This document shows, one piece after another, positions 1 to 7,162 of a DNA stretch of 25,776 nucleotides. The notes below the pieces were generated by a model. The model worked only from the letters and a program-made list of their open reading frames with translations, did not search any database and was not told where the DNA came from. The DNA comes from a virus. Location: positions 1-25,776 of the IMG/VR virus record IMGVR_UViG_3300002460_000147, one strand, 5' to 3'. The translations under genes were made by a program, and so were the position numbers. The first letter of the stretch is position 1, and each line of letters opens with the position of its first letter.

Positions 1-2
1 CG

Positions 3-179
3 CCACCTGATTCCGTTCGACGGATCTTGCGGCGGTTGCCATTGGAGGAGGTCCGTGAGGCTGTGAACATTACGGCCGCCAAGTTCCACATTGGGAACAC
101 CACCGCCTGGCGTTACTTCTTCGGAATCTGCTGGCGCAAGATTCGCGGAACGGGCAATGGCCAGAGCGCGGTGGATTAA
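3..179 (+). CDS. C-terminal part of a small phage protein, 5'-truncated
   Basis: The frame is open from the left edge and ends at TAA 177-179, giving 58 visible residues. The end reads TAAKFHIGNTTAWRYFFGIC followed by WRKIRG. This W-x-YF-x-G-x-CW ending resembles the C-termini of small phage proteins that sit just before replication genes, but the family cannot be named. It overlaps the next gene, whose ATG is at 157, by 23 bp, the same packing as the rest of the block. The function is unknown and the true start lies outside the window. Confidence 0.55.
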   Translation, partial: PPDSVRRILRRLPLEEVREAVNITAAKFHIGNTTAWRYFFGICWRKIRGTGNGQSAVD

Positions 180-993
180 GCCGGAGTTCTTCACCGATGC
201 GAGGACTTGTGCGGTCTCTGACCAAGCCGCGCTGGTATTCGCCGCCCTGTGGGTCGAAGCCGACGATGGGGGCGTGGCCCCTGGCGACCCGCGGGATGTC
301 TACGGCCGGCGTTTCATCAAACGCGGTTCGTGGTCGGTCGAACAGGTTACTAATGCGATGCACGAGCTGTCCGAGGCTGGATTGACCCGGCCTTTTGACC
401 ACCGCGGCGAGCGGTTCGTCTTAGTGCCGGACTTTGCCCGGAAGCAGGGGATTAAACCTAAAGAATGGCGTCACTTAGGGAAAGATCATGACACCATTAC
501 GAACCGCGTTTTATCAGAGTCGAACGCCGTTCGTTCGGCGTTTACCCCTAAGCCGTTAGCTGTAGCCGTAGCCGTAGCAGGAGCCGTAGCTGATTCGGTT
601 GTTTCACAACCGGCTGACGCCGGGACGATTCAGCCCCCGAAGGCGAACGCCATGAGCTACCCCGCAGAAATGATCCGGAAGCTCTGCTACCCGCCGGATG
701 GCCAGCCCCCGGAGGGCCATGACATCGGCCGAGATCTCCAGTGGTGGAAGGTCAAGCTAGTCAAGGGAGAATCGGTGGAGCGGATCATCATGGCCCTGGA
801 GGGTGCGCCCCAGGTGATGACCTCGCTCGCTGGGGTAAAATGGTCGCCGGCCAAGGTGTTCACGAAGGGCGGGGACTGGGCTAGCCTGTACGAGCGGGCC
901 GTCACCGCTCGCGGCCGGCAGTACGGGAAGAAACGCGCCCCGACGTTGATCGGGGAAGTGATGCACGACGCGCAACGGCGGGCGGCCCCGTGA
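157..993 (+). CDS. Phage replication-initiation-like protein (DnaD/replisome-organiser type)
   Basis: A 278-residue protein. The start at 157 is preferred over the upstream in-frame ATG at 91 because MARARWIKPEFFTDA is a typical beginning of phage replication proteins and because it leaves the preceding gene mostly uncovered. Residues 1-110 look like a winged-helix region (LVFAALWVEADDGG, then a helix-rich stretch ending in an RFVLVPDFARKQ strand). A low-complexity Ala/Val linker (AVAVAVAGAVAD) follows, then a helical C-terminal part with WWKVKLVKGESVERIIMALE. This linker-separated two-domain layout is typical of phage replisome organisers and helicase loaders. Followed by an HNH-like gene and RusA, so it belongs to the replication/recombination module. 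The assignment rests on layout and N-terminal resemblance. Confidence 0.55.
   Translation: MARARWIKPEFFTDARTCAVSDQAALVFAALWVEADDGGVAPGDPRDVYGRRFIKRGSWSVEQVTNAMHELSEAGLTRPFDHRGERFVLVPDFARKQGIKPKEWRHLGKDHDTITNRVLSESNAVRSAFTPKPLAVAVAVAGAVADSVVSQPADAGTIQPPKANAMSYPAEMIRKLCYPPDGQPPEGHDIGRDLQWWKVKLVKGESVERIIMALEGAPQVMTSLAGVKWSPAKVFTKGGDWASLYERAVTARGRQYGKKRAPTLIGEVMHDAQRRAAP
551..590 (+). repeat. Low-complexity GCCGTA hexamer repeats in the replication gene linker
   Basis: Several imperfect copies of GTAGCC/GCCGTA occur in tandem and encode the Ala-Val-rich linker of the replication-like protein. The likely role is a flexible linker. Slippage in this tract would change linker length in multiples of two residues without breaking the frame. 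Confidence 0.6.
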
Positions 994-1400
994 TTCCCCG
1001 CACGAAGCCGTTGGCCCGTTCGCGGAAGCGGATTCCCCGCGGGACGCGGCCCCGCAGCAAAGGCGGCCGGCGGTTTACGCACGCGAAGCGTGACCCGGAG
1101 AAGCTGGCCTATGTGCGGCGTTACGAGCCGTGTGTTGCTTGCCGCGCGCTGTTTCGGGCCAATCTGCTAACGAGTGCCCTTGTTGCTGGCGAGTGTGACC
1201 CACACCATGAGCCTCCGAAGTCTCGCGGTGGTGGCGATGACCAGGTGTGCGCTCTCTGTCCGACGCACCATGAGAGCCGGACTTCACGGCTGAACCGGAG
1301 CGCCTTTGAGGGCCTGTACGGTATCTCCTTCGCGGAGGAAACCACGGCATGCGAGGCGCGGTATCAAGCCTGGCGGGCCGCCCAGGCGGGGGCTGGCTAG
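990..1400 (+). CDS. HNH-nuclease-like zinc protein
   Basis: 136 residues; GTG start at 990 overlapping the previous stop as GTGA. The first 35 residues are strongly basic. Cys pairs at 48/51 and 87/90, together with His72-His73 (DPHHEPPKSRGGGDD) and His93-His94 (CPTHHESR), form a pattern typical of small phage HNH-type proteins in which two Cys pairs bind zinc and the His residues form the active centre. It lies directly before RusA, where phages often place NinG/HNH-like recombination nucleases. The function is inferred from this motif and position. Cleavage activity cannot be judged from sequence. Confidence 0.6.
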   Translation: MIPRTKPLARSRKRIPRGTRPRSKGGRRFTHAKRDPEKLAYVRRYEPCVACRALFRANLLTSALVAGECDPHHEPPKSRGGGDDQVCALCPTHHESRTSRLNRSAFEGLYGISFAEETTACEARYQAWRAAQAGAG

Positions 1401-1744
1401 TGACCCGGATTGTCTTGCCGGTCCCACCGAGTGCGGGGCTCTACTGGCGGCTGGTCCGCGGGCGGATCGTCAAGACGGCGGCGGCCCGCGGCTATCAGCA
1501 GGGGGTTAAACTGCGTGCCTTGGCCCAAGGCTGTCGCCCCACAGCCGGGCTCGTGGCGGTGACGGTCCACTGGTTCCGGGCCGCGCGCCGCGGGGATCTC
1601 GACAACCACCTTAAGGTGGTGCTCGACGCCTTGCAGGGCGCGGCCTACCGGAACGACAAGCAGATCGTGGAACTGCACGCCTATCGGCTGGAGGACCGCC
1701 AGAACCCGCGGTTGCAGATCGCCATCGAGGACGTGGCACCGTGA
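1400..1744 (+). CDS. rusA: RusA-family Holliday junction resolvase
   Basis: 114 residues from the GTG at 1400, whose G is the last base of the previous TAG. The longer frame from 1349 would overlap the upstream gene extensively. RusA enzymes are small dimeric endonucleases that cut Holliday junctions using clustered aspartates. Here GDLDNHLKVVLDAL supplies Asp66 and Asp68 and RNDKQI supplies Asp86, matching the spacing of the E. coli RusA acidic triad (Asp70, Asp72, Asp91) within one residue. Arg63/Arg64 precede the motif. Likely role: resolving recombination intermediates or branched DNA before packaging. Confidence 0.85.
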   Translation: MTRIVLPVPPSAGLYWRLVRGRIVKTAAARGYQQGVKLRALAQGCRPTAGLVAVTVHWFRAARRGDLDNHLKVVLDALQGAAYRNDKQIVELHAYRLEDRQNPRLQIAIEDVAP

Positions 1745-1950
1745 AGTACAAGGCCACAGAACGCGGCTGGGTGATGCGACTGCTGGCGCGCCTAACGCCG
1801 GCGCAGCGCATCCGCTACGAGGCGGCGATGCGGAAGGCTCCCGCGCACCCATATTCGGGGAAGAAGTACGACCGCCTGAAGGCCGAAGTCGCGGAGCGCA
1901 TCTTGTACGAGGACCGAGTAGGGTCGGTCCCTGCGGAGGGGGGCTTATGA
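1741..1950 (+). CDS. Small basic hypothetical protein
   Basis: 69 residues; GTG start overlapping the RusA stop as GTGA. Basic and helical, with RLLARLTPAQRIRYEAAM followed by AHPYSGKKYDRLKAEVAERI. No family recognised. Tight coupling on both sides supports it as a real gene in the same transcript. Confidence 0.6.
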   Translation: MKYKATERGWVMRLLARLTPAQRIRYEAAMRKAPAHPYSGKKYDRLKAEVAERILYEDRVGSVPAEGGL

Positions 1951-2423
1951 GCGAACGCGGTCAACCAGAGGAGCGTGGCGCAGCGATGAGCAGCCCACCA
2001 GAACGAGACTTTAGCACCACCGGTGGTCGGGAGCGTTGGTTTGTCGATGATTTGGTGCGTTCTTGGAAGTCTAATTTTGCTCGACTGGAGGCGGAGTTGG
2101 TCACCGCTAGGTACGAGTTGAGAGAGGCAGAAGCTAAGCGTGAGCGTATCTATCATGACTATCCACCCGAAGCTGGGCCTCGCCTACCGATGTTATACGC
2201 CGCCGCGTCCCCGCCGGACCTCGTGGAACGGCTCCGAGTGATTGCTGTGAATCCGCGCACGGCAACGCACAGACTCGATTACTGGTTTACACCCGAGCAG
2301 GTAGCGCGGGGGCTGGAGGCGATGAAGGGGGTACTACCACGACGAATGTACACAGACGCGCTTGAGACTTTCGTGGCCGCAGCGGGGGCGACCCCGAAGG
2401 AGGAAAATGATGGGAATGCGTGA
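1947..2423 (+). CDS. Hypothetical phage protein with a central coiled-coil stretch
   Basis: 158 residues, ATGA overlap with the previous gene. Residues about 38-65 (SWKSNFARLEAELVTARYEL and onward) have heptad-like spacing of hydrophobic residues, suggesting a helix or coiled coil. The C-terminal half contains DYWFTPEQVARGLEAMKGVL. An internal ATG at 1986 (MSSPPERD) is an alternative start. No homologue recognised. Confidence 0.55.
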   Translation: MSERGQPEERGAAMSSPPERDFSTTGGRERWFVDDLVRSWKSNFARLEAELVTARYELREAEAKRERIYHDYPPEAGPRLPMLYAAASPPDLVERLRVIAVNPRTATHRLDYWFTPEQVARGLEAMKGVLPRRMYTDALETFVAAAGATPKEENDGNA

Positions 2424-2646
2424 ACTGGAAGCTCATATCCTGCGAGAATTGCGGTTGGTCACGGGTATCCGTGGGCTACGGCAGAAGGATATTCAGGAAT
2501 GGTCAGCGGGTAAGATCAAGGGCCAGGGTGCTGAAGTAATCGTTCGTTTGCCTAACATGGGCGTGAACGTCGCCTACCTGAAACCCGTGCCAAAAGACAA
2601 AGCGGGCTCCTCCCCGACGCCGGAGCAGGAGGCGAACCGTGGCTAA
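2410..2646 (+). CDS. Small hypothetical protein
   Basis: 78 residues from ATG 2410 (MGMRELEAHI). This start was chosen because an AAGGAGG ribosome-binding site at 2397-2403 is well spaced from it; ATG 2407 is only three bases from that site. The upstream in-frame start at 2362 lacks support. Composition is mixed and slightly basic, with RGLRQKDIQEWSAGKIKGQG. No family recognised. Confidence 0.5.
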   Translation: MGMRELEAHILRELRLVTGIRGLRQKDIQEWSAGKIKGQGAEVIVRLPNMGVNVAYLKPVPKDKAGSSPTPEQEANRG

Positions 2647-2845
2647 TAAGCACCTGAAGTGTGACGCTCACCATCCAGGCGGGCTCACCAACTGGTGGTG
2701 GTACGAGGAGCGACGGGGAATCTTCGTGCTCCATCAAGAGACGGACGCTCAGGGCAACGTGATGCAGCCCGCGAGCGTCACCATTCCATGGAGCGCCCTC
2801 CGGGCCGCCCTGCGGAGAAAGGACAAGCCCGCTCATGCCCGCTGA
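2639..2845 (+). CDS. Small Trp-rich hypothetical protein
   Basis: 68 residues; GTG start overlapping the previous gene by 8 bp. The N-terminal half carries NWWWYEERRGIFVLHQ, which looks like a short beta-sheet core. The end, ALRAALRRKDKPAHAR, is echoed in another frame near 3340-3387 as part of a local duplication. No family recognised. Confidence 0.5.
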   Translation: MANKHLKCDAHHPGGLTNWWWYEERRGIFVLHQETDAQGNVMQPASVTIPWSALRAALRRKDKPAHAR

Positions 2846-2863
2846 CCCAGCCCGGCGCGAGGG
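2813..2863 (+). repeat. Direct repeat copy 1 (51 bp)
   Basis: Starts CGGAGAAAGGACAA and ends CCGGCGCGAGGG. It matches 3356-3406 over the same length, differing only in the central eight bases and one further position. It spans the end of one gene (LRAALRRKDK) and the beginning of the next (MPADPARREG). Confidence 0.85.
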
Positions 2864-2945
2864 CAGAGAGGCTCGACTTGATGCTGGAGAGCGCGTGGGT
2901 GTGCTGGCGGCGGCCTTCAAGGAGCTGGAAGGAGATCAGGAATGA
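2835..2945 (+). CDS. 36-residue micro-gene
   Basis: Reads MPADPARREGREARLDAGER then VGVLAAAFKELEGDQE and stops at TGA 2943-2945, overlapping the next ATG as ATGA and the previous gene by 11 bp. It fills what would otherwise be a 96-bp gap in a block where every other gene overlaps its neighbour. Its first ten residues recur as MPADPDRREG at 3379 in the duplicated copy. It may be translated or may only be a linker. Confidence 0.4.
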   Translation: MPADPARREGREARLDAGERVGVLAAAFKELEGDQE

Positions 2946-3127
2946 GCGACGAGCGGCGGACCCACGATGGGCTCATGTACCTCGTGACGGCGGTGAGCCG
3001 CCTGAATGTTGCGCTGCAAGGGCAGTTTCTTGGCGGGGTGCGAGAGGCACAGGAAATCAGTGAACTACTCAGGAAGGCGCTGGCGAGTTTTGATGAGGTT
3101 GAGCCCGAGGTTCCCGATGCAGACTGA
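2942..3127 (+). CDS. Small acidic hypothetical protein
   Basis: 61 residues, ATGA overlap with the micro-gene. Predominantly helical (LMYLVTAVSRLNVALQGQFL, then EAQEISELLRKALASF) with an acidic tail DEVEPEVPDAD. No family recognised. It could be a small adaptor or regulatory peptide; nothing in the sequence decides this. Confidence 0.5.
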   Translation: MSDERRTHDGLMYLVTAVSRLNVALQGQFLGGVREAQEISELLRKALASFDEVEPEVPDAD

Positions 3128-3530
3128 ACTACAGTTATTGCGGGCCGCGCTCGCCCAGGAGCGGGAGCGGCACGCGAGGCTGCTGGATACGCTGGTCGCA
3201 TCCGTAATCCCCTACGAAGCGTTGCTGGCCGATCAGGAAAGCCGCAAGTGGATCGCGCCGTCCATCTGGCAGGCGATGAAAGACTTCCGCTCTACAGTAC
3301 GCGCCCTGATACTGCCTTCAGACCAGGATGCTCAAGGGCCCTGCGTGCTGTCCTACGGAGAAAGGACAAAGCCCTCGATGCCCGCTGACCCAGACCGGCG
3401 CGAGGGTGAAGAGCCTGCAACGAGCGGCAATATGTGTGGCTGTAAGCCGTGGGCGACCGTACCACTCGCCCCATGCGGCACGTGTGGGAAATTGCGGCCT
3501 TACGATGATCCACCGAGGCCTAGCCCATGA
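3117..3530 (+). CDS. Hypothetical protein, possibly chimeric, with C-terminal Cys motif
   Basis: 137 residues from ATG 3117 (MQTELQLLRAALAQERERHA), overlapping the previous gene by 11 bp. Residues 1-60 are helical. The C-terminal part has CGCKPW, then CGTCGKLRP, a likely small zinc site. The middle (residues about 80-97) crosses repeat copy 2, and the second half beginning MPADPDRREG at 3379 has its own plausible start. The frame may therefore join two formerly separate genes. No family recognised. Confidence 0.45.
   Translation: MQTELQLLRAALAQERERHARLLDTLVASVIPYEALLADQESRKWIAPSIWQAMKDFRSTVRALILPSDQDAQGPCVLSYGERTKPSMPADPDRREGEEPATSGNMCGCKPWATVPLAPCGTCGKLRPYDDPPRPSP
3356..3406 (+). repeat. 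Direct repeat copy 2 (51 bp)
   Basis: Second copy of the 2813-2863 segment. In this copy the frame encoding the gene end (LRAVLRRKDKALDAR then stop) survives only as an out-of-frame remnant. The MPADPDRREG frame is fused into the gene at 3117-3530. This points to an old local duplication that was partly overwritten. Confidence 0.85.
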
Positions 3531-3754
3531 GCGCCGGGGACCGTCTCGTATCAGGATGCATTGAAGGCAGGCCACACTGCCCGCACCTAACAGGAACGGG
3601 CTCCAGCTATGGGACTGGAGGAGCAGACCAGGTGCTCTGCTGTTGGTGCGGTATAGTCTGGAGTCGTCCATGGCACATCAAAGGGGAACCGATACCCGAG
3701 CATGGCCCGCACGCTCACCGAAACGTGAAGGTCTATAATGACAGCGAACGTTAA
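3527..3754 (+). CDS. Small Cys/His-rich hypothetical protein
   Basis: 75 residues, ATGA overlap. Contains HCPH near residue 18 and CCWCG near residue 39, plus a His-rich tail (EHGPHAHRN). This is suggestive of a zinc-binding mini-domain, similar in style to the CWCG protein at 5332-5559. No family recognised. Confidence 0.5.
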   Translation: MSAGDRLVSGCIEGRPHCPHLTGTGSSYGTGGADQVLCCWCGIVWSRPWHIKGEPIPEHGPHAHRNVKVYNDSER

Positions 3755-4283
3755 CGCTCCCGCGCCGCCGCCGGGGGAGGTGGAACGGCTGACTACACTA
3801 CTCGAACAATGGCATTGGGAACAACTTGGGCCGAGCGCGACGCGCTTTCCGTGGTCTGGACGACCCCTTGCCGAATGGCTCCTTTCCCACGGCCTGACCG
3901 TCGCCCGCGATGCGGGGCATGACATCGAGCTTGTTGGTCCTGGAGAACTTCAGTGGTGCCGTCGCTGTCATGGCGGAGAAGTCGAGCTTCAGGAGTCCTG
4001 TGCTATCCGCTTGGCACGAGAGGTGGAGATTTTGCGGACACGAATCAAGCGCGGTCAAGAACGCGAGCAGGACTACTCGGCACGGCTTGAGAAATTGACC
4101 GTCGCCCGCGACGCGCCGAGCGAGGTGGCACGCGACCTGGCGACTGCGCTCGCGGCCCTGATGGATGCGGTTGGGAACATGCCAGCCGATCCGTCTGAGT
4201 GCTGGCCGGGAGAATGGAACGCGGCAATAGACGCCCTGGAAGCGTATAAGGCGTCCCGGCAGCCCGAGAAAGGGGGAGCATGA
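3738..4283 (+). CDS. Hypothetical protein with Cys motif and coiled coil
   Basis: 181 residues; ATG 3738 overlaps the previous stop by 17 bp and has a weak GAAGG site upstream. Contains WCRRCHGGEVELQESC (residues about 74-89), a possible zinc knuckle, followed by a long charged helix (EVEILRTRIKRGQEREQDYS). The C-terminal region with ECWPGEWNAAIDALEAY resembles generic phage accessory proteins. No function can be assigned. Confidence 0.55.
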   Translation: MTANVNAPAPPPGEVERLTTLLEQWHWEQLGPSATRFPWSGRPLAEWLLSHGLTVARDAGHDIELVGPGELQWCRRCHGGEVELQESCAIRLAREVEILRTRIKRGQEREQDYSARLEKLTVARDAPSEVARDLATALAALMDAVGNMPADPSECWPGEWNAAIDALEAYKASRQPEKGGA

Positions 4284-4591
4284 AGCCGATTGCATTTCCC
4301 GAGCAGACGACCGTATGGGCGAAGAACCAGCCACCGTATCTGCCGCTCCCGGCGTGGACCTCAGCCAAGGAGACGATCACGCTTTGGCGCCTCTCGTGGT
4401 GGGAACGCCTGCGCGTGCTGTGCACCGGGAAGCTGTGGCTTCGCCAGTTGAACTTCGGACGGGCGCTCCAGCCGCAGCGCCCGCAGGTCGAGTCTCCCTT
4501 CGTGACCGCATGGTTGACGGGCGCCAAGGTGCGGCTCCTCGAGGCCGAGCACCAGATTCCCGATGCCCCAGCCAATGGAGGGGGAGCATGA
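4280..4591 (+). CDS. Conserved-looking phage hypothetical protein (LPLPAW motif)
   Basis: 103 residues, ATGA overlaps at both ends. The central segment PPYLPLPAW, then WRLSWWERLRVLCTGKLWLR and QPQRPQVESPF, follows a pattern often seen in small uncharacterised proteins of environmental phages. No catalytic motif is visible. The Trp- and Arg-rich core may be membrane-associated or bind nucleic acid; this is speculation. Confidence 0.6.
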   Translation: MKPIAFPEQTTVWAKNQPPYLPLPAWTSAKETITLWRLSWWERLRVLCTGKLWLRQLNFGRALQPQRPQVESPFVTAWLTGAKVRLLEAEHQIPDAPANGGGA

Positions 4592-4700
4592 GCGACGAGG
4601 AGATCATCGAGATTGACGAGCTGGGGCACATCGTAAAGCCTACGGTGTTGAGAACGCCAGAGCTAGAAGGGCCGTGTGTAGCACCGGGCGCGGTGAGCGC
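4588..4700 (+). other. Probable start of a gene whose frame is lost (frameshift region)
   Basis: ATG 4588 is coupled to the previous gene as ATGA and encodes MSDEEIIEIDELGHIVKPTV, which looks like a genuine protein start. After about residue 30 the same frame becomes low-quality (Arg/Ser/Pro-rich) although open to 5016. The -1 frame then encodes a better protein to 5096. Either this is a -1 frameshift (no canonical slippery heptamer seen), an indel or sequencing error, or two overlapping genes. Confidence 0.4.
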
Positions 4701-5096
4701 GATACCCAAGAGGGAGGACAGCTCCGGGACCCCTGCTGGGAACGGATCGCCGCCCTGTTTGATGAGCCCGCCGCGCCTTCCGAACCGAGCCGGGCTGCGT
4801 GGATGGCGGCGGTGGATGCCGCGACACCGGGCCTTCCGAACGAGGTACAGGGCAACATCGAGACGGCAAGCCAGAGATACCGAAAGCCTGATCCACATGA
4901 GTATCCAGGGCTTGAGATACGAATGCGCGAAGTCGGCAACCTCATACGCGACGGGCTTCCCAAGGATGTGGGCTTCATCTTCTTCACCTTCCATTTTGGT
5001 GAAGGCGGCGGCATGAGTTACATGAGCAACGCCGAACGTGCGACGGCGGTCGCCGCGATCCGTGAGTGGCTCAACGTACAGGAGGACTTGGGATGA
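4674..5096 (+). CDS. Hypothetical protein (possibly the 3' part of a frameshifted gene)
   Basis: 140 residues from GTG 4674; the ribosome-binding site is poor, so the true N-terminus may be the MSDEEIIEIDELG frame beginning at 4588. The C-terminal half is convincing: IRDGLPKDVGFIFFTFHFGE, then GGGMSYMSNAERATAVAAIR. This resembles small phage proteins of unknown function with an FFTFHFGEGG-like core. It overlaps the next gene by ATGA. Confidence 0.5.
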   Translation: MCSTGRGERDTQEGGQLRDPCWERIAALFDEPAAPSEPSRAAWMAAVDAATPGLPNEVQGNIETASQRYRKPDPHEYPGLEIRMREVGNLIRDGLPKDVGFIFFTFHFGEGGGMSYMSNAERATAVAAIREWLNVQEDLG

Positions 5097-5335
5097 ACGT
5101 TGATACTGGGGAAATCAAGCGACGGCTCACGCCGGAAGAGTTGGCAAGCGGACGCTGGGTGCGCCTCACTGAAGAGGAAGCCGTAGCCGCTGCACAACTG
5201 AGCGCGCAGGAGCGGGCCCGTGGGTTCCGTGATCTCTTCAAACGCCGACTGAGCAGAAAGCGGGCACGTCGTCTACGAGAGCTTGGACTAGAAGGGGCCG
5301 AGCGTGGCGCGCCCCCACCGGAGGAGCCCGGATGA
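5093..5335 (+). CDS. Small basic hypothetical protein
   Basis: 80 residues from ATG 5093 (MNVDTGEIKRRLTPEELASG), ATGA-coupled. The middle is strongly basic (FRDLFKRRLSRKRARRLREL), suggesting nucleic-acid contact or simply a charged helix. No family recognised. Confidence 0.55.
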   Translation: MNVDTGEIKRRLTPEELASGRWVRLTEEEAVAAAQLSAQERARGFRDLFKRRLSRKRARRLRELGLEGAERGAPPPEEPG

Positions 5336-5559
5336 GGGATTGGTCGTTAACGGTTCCCACGACGGCGTTCAGGCTCTTCGCCCCAGGTGCCAAGGTCCGC
5401 TGTTGGTGCGGCTCCGGTATTGAACATCTGGGGCCACACACCTATGCTAGAGTCATGGTCCAGCCCGACTTCACCTCGGCAATCCCTGCGGATGTCCACC
5501 GCACTATCCGGTGCCGGTCCTGCGGCACCATCCTTCAGACGACCTACACGACAGGATGA
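5332..5559 (+). CDS. Small zinc-ribbon-like protein
   Basis: 75 residues, ATGA-coupled on both sides. Two Cys pairs, CWC (residues about 24-26) and CRSCG (about 61-65), are separated by a predicted beta region. This is the arrangement of a compact zinc ribbon. It sits immediately before the terminase genes. Role unknown. Confidence 0.55.
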   Translation: MRDWSLTVPTTAFRLFAPGAKVRCWCGSGIEHLGPHTYARVMVQPDFTSAIPADVHRTIRCRSCGTILQTTYTTG

Positions 5560-5870
5560 AGAAAACCCGCAAGAAAAGCCTGCCTCCACACTTGATACCC
5601 GGGAATCCTGGGAACTCGGGTGGCAAGAAAGGCCGCTCTGGTCGGAAGCCGAATGATTTCGTCGCCTGGTGCCGCGCTGTGACGGATGACCCGATGGTCC
5701 GGGACGTGAACTTGGCCCGGGCCAAGGCCGGTGATATCAAGGTGCTGACGCTGGCGGCCAGCTACGCTCACGGAAAGCCGAAAGAGCAGGTAGAGGTGAC
5801 TGGCCCAGGTGAAGGGGGAACCATCCCTCTCAGCTTGAAGATCTTCGATGCCCGCGACGCTGACGATTAA
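5556..5870 (+). CDS. terS: Putative terminase small subunit
   Basis: 104 residues from ATG 5556, ATGA-coupled to the preceding gene; an upstream ATG at 5511 would overlap it more. Terminase small subunits bind phage DNA and load it onto the large subunit. Evidence is mainly position, directly before and overlapping the large terminase by 23 bp. The N-terminus is basic and Gly-rich (IPGNPGNSGGKKGRSGRKPN), as often seen in terminase-linked small proteins. The rest is helical (LARAKAGDIKVLTLAASYAH, GKPKEQ). No definite helix-turn-helix is visible, so it remains putative. Confidence 0.55.
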   Translation: MKKTRKKSLPPHLIPGNPGNSGGKKGRSGRKPNDFVAWCRAVTDDPMVRDVNLARAKAGDIKVLTLAASYAHGKPKEQVEVTGPGEGGTIPLSLKIFDARDADD

Positions 5871-7101
5871 CTACCGTCGACCGGCACTCTATCCGAAGCA
5901 GCGGGCGGCGATCTTCAACCCCGCCCGCTATGGTGTGATCGAAGCCAGCACCAAGTCTGGGAAGACGGGAGGCTGTATCGCCTGGTTTCTGGAACAGGGA
6001 CTCGCTGGGCATGAAGGCCAGAACTACTGGTGGGTCGCCCCGGTATTCCCCCAAGCCAAGATCGCCTTTCGCCGGCTCAAGCGGGCCTTACGTCCCCGAA
6101 CGGCGTTCGAGCCCAACGAAGGCGAGCTCACGATCACATTGCTTAATGGGGCCATTCTCTGGTTCAAGAGCGCCGACAAACCGGACAGCCTCTACGGGGA
6201 GGATGTCTACGCTGCGGTGATTGATGAGGCTACTCGCTGTAAAGAGGAGGCATGGCACGCCATCCGCTCTACCCTCACGGCCACTCGGGGCCCTGTCCGG
6301 ATCATCGGCAACGTCAAGGGTCGGAAGAACTGGGCCTACCGCCTGGCTCGCAAAGCCGAATCGGGTGAGCGGGACATGCACTACGCCAAGCTGACGGCCT
6401 ATGATGCGGTCCAGGCCGGCGTGCTGGCGCGGGAGGAAGTCGAAGACGCAAGGCGCAAGCTTCCTGATGCGGTCTTTCGAGAACTGTACCTTGCCGAACC
6501 ATCGGATGACGCCGGGAACCCGTTTGGCCTCAAAGCCATCGCCGCCTGCGTAGCACCCATGAGCACAGGCGATGCCGTTGTGTGGGGCTGGGACATCGCT
6601 CGATCCGAGGATTACACGGTAGGTATCGCCCTGGACCGGCAGGGGGCTGTCTGTGGGTTCCAACGGTTTCAAGGGCCGCTTGAGCTGGCACGCTCCAAGA
6701 TCCTAGCATCGGTCAACGGGACCCGGGCAGTGGTCGATGAGACGGGCATGGGTAGTCCCGTGGTTGAGGCCCTCCAGAAGCACGGGACGAACTTTGAAGG
6801 GTTCACGTTCACCCAACCCTCGAAGCAGTATCTCATGGAGCAGCTGGCCGTGGCCATTCAGCAACAAGCGGTGCATTTCCCCGATGGAGAGATCCGTTCG
6901 GAGCTGGAGAGCTTCGAGTACGAGTACACCCGGACGGGTGTGCGCTACTGCGGCCCCGAGGGGTTGTATGATGACTGTGTGTGCGCGCTGGCTCTGGCGG
7001 TCCATGGATTCCACGGTGCCCAAGGCCGGATCCCCGTGGATCTGGACCCGAGCTTCTTTGAGGATTTCCACCGGGAAAGTCCGTGGAAAGGACGGTTCTG
7101 A
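5848..7101 (+). CDS. terL: Terminase large subunit
   Basis: 417 residues, a usual size for the family. This is the DNA-packaging motor: an N-terminal ATPase and a C-terminal RNase H-fold nuclease that cuts concatemeric DNA and drives it into the prohead through the portal. Walker A-like STKSGKT is at residues 34-40, and Walker B with the catalytic Glu is VIDEA (Asp126-Glu127). Nuclease acidic residues are visible as Asp249 (GWDIARSEDYTVG), Asp297 (VVDETGMG) and Asp375/Asp376 (YDDCVCALALAV). It overlaps the small subunit and is followed by the repeat-bearing gap at 7102-7162. Confidence 0.93.
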   Translation: MPATLTINYRRPALYPKQRAAIFNPARYGVIEASTKSGKTGGCIAWFLEQGLAGHEGQNYWWVAPVFPQAKIAFRRLKRALRPRTAFEPNEGELTITLLNGAILWFKSADKPDSLYGEDVYAAVIDEATRCKEEAWHAIRSTLTATRGPVRIIGNVKGRKNWAYRLARKAESGERDMHYAKLTAYDAVQAGVLAREEVEDARRKLPDAVFRELYLAEPSDDAGNPFGLKAIAACVAPMSTGDAVVWGWDIARSEDYTVGIALDRQGAVCGFQRFQGPLELARSKILASVNGTRAVVDETGMGSPVVEALQKHGTNFEGFTFTQPSKQYLMEQLAVAIQQQAVHFPDGEIRSELESFEYEYTRTGVRYCGPEGLYDDCVCALALAVHGFHGAQGRIPVDLDPSFFEDFHRESPWKGRF

Positions 7102-7121
7102 TCTAGATGACCACTCCTTCC

Positions 7122-7131
7122 CTGTTACCCA
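7122..7131 (+). repeat. CTGTTACCCA repeat A
   Basis: First of four exact copies of this 10-mer, all found between 7122 and 8502. A short hairpin follows (GGCAC-GAC-GTGTC, one G-U pair), then CATCGGAGGC and the start of the IS110-like gene, 31 bp downstream of the repeat. Confidence 0.75.
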
Positions 7132-7162
7132 GGCACGACGTGTCTAATCATCGGAGGCCAGG

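Noticed and set aside
3650-3661. GGTATAGTCTGG occurring at 3650-3661 and 21621-21632 as a shared promoter
   Set aside because: A single 12-base match is expected by chance many times in 25 kb, one copy is inside a gene, and neither has a -35 partner.
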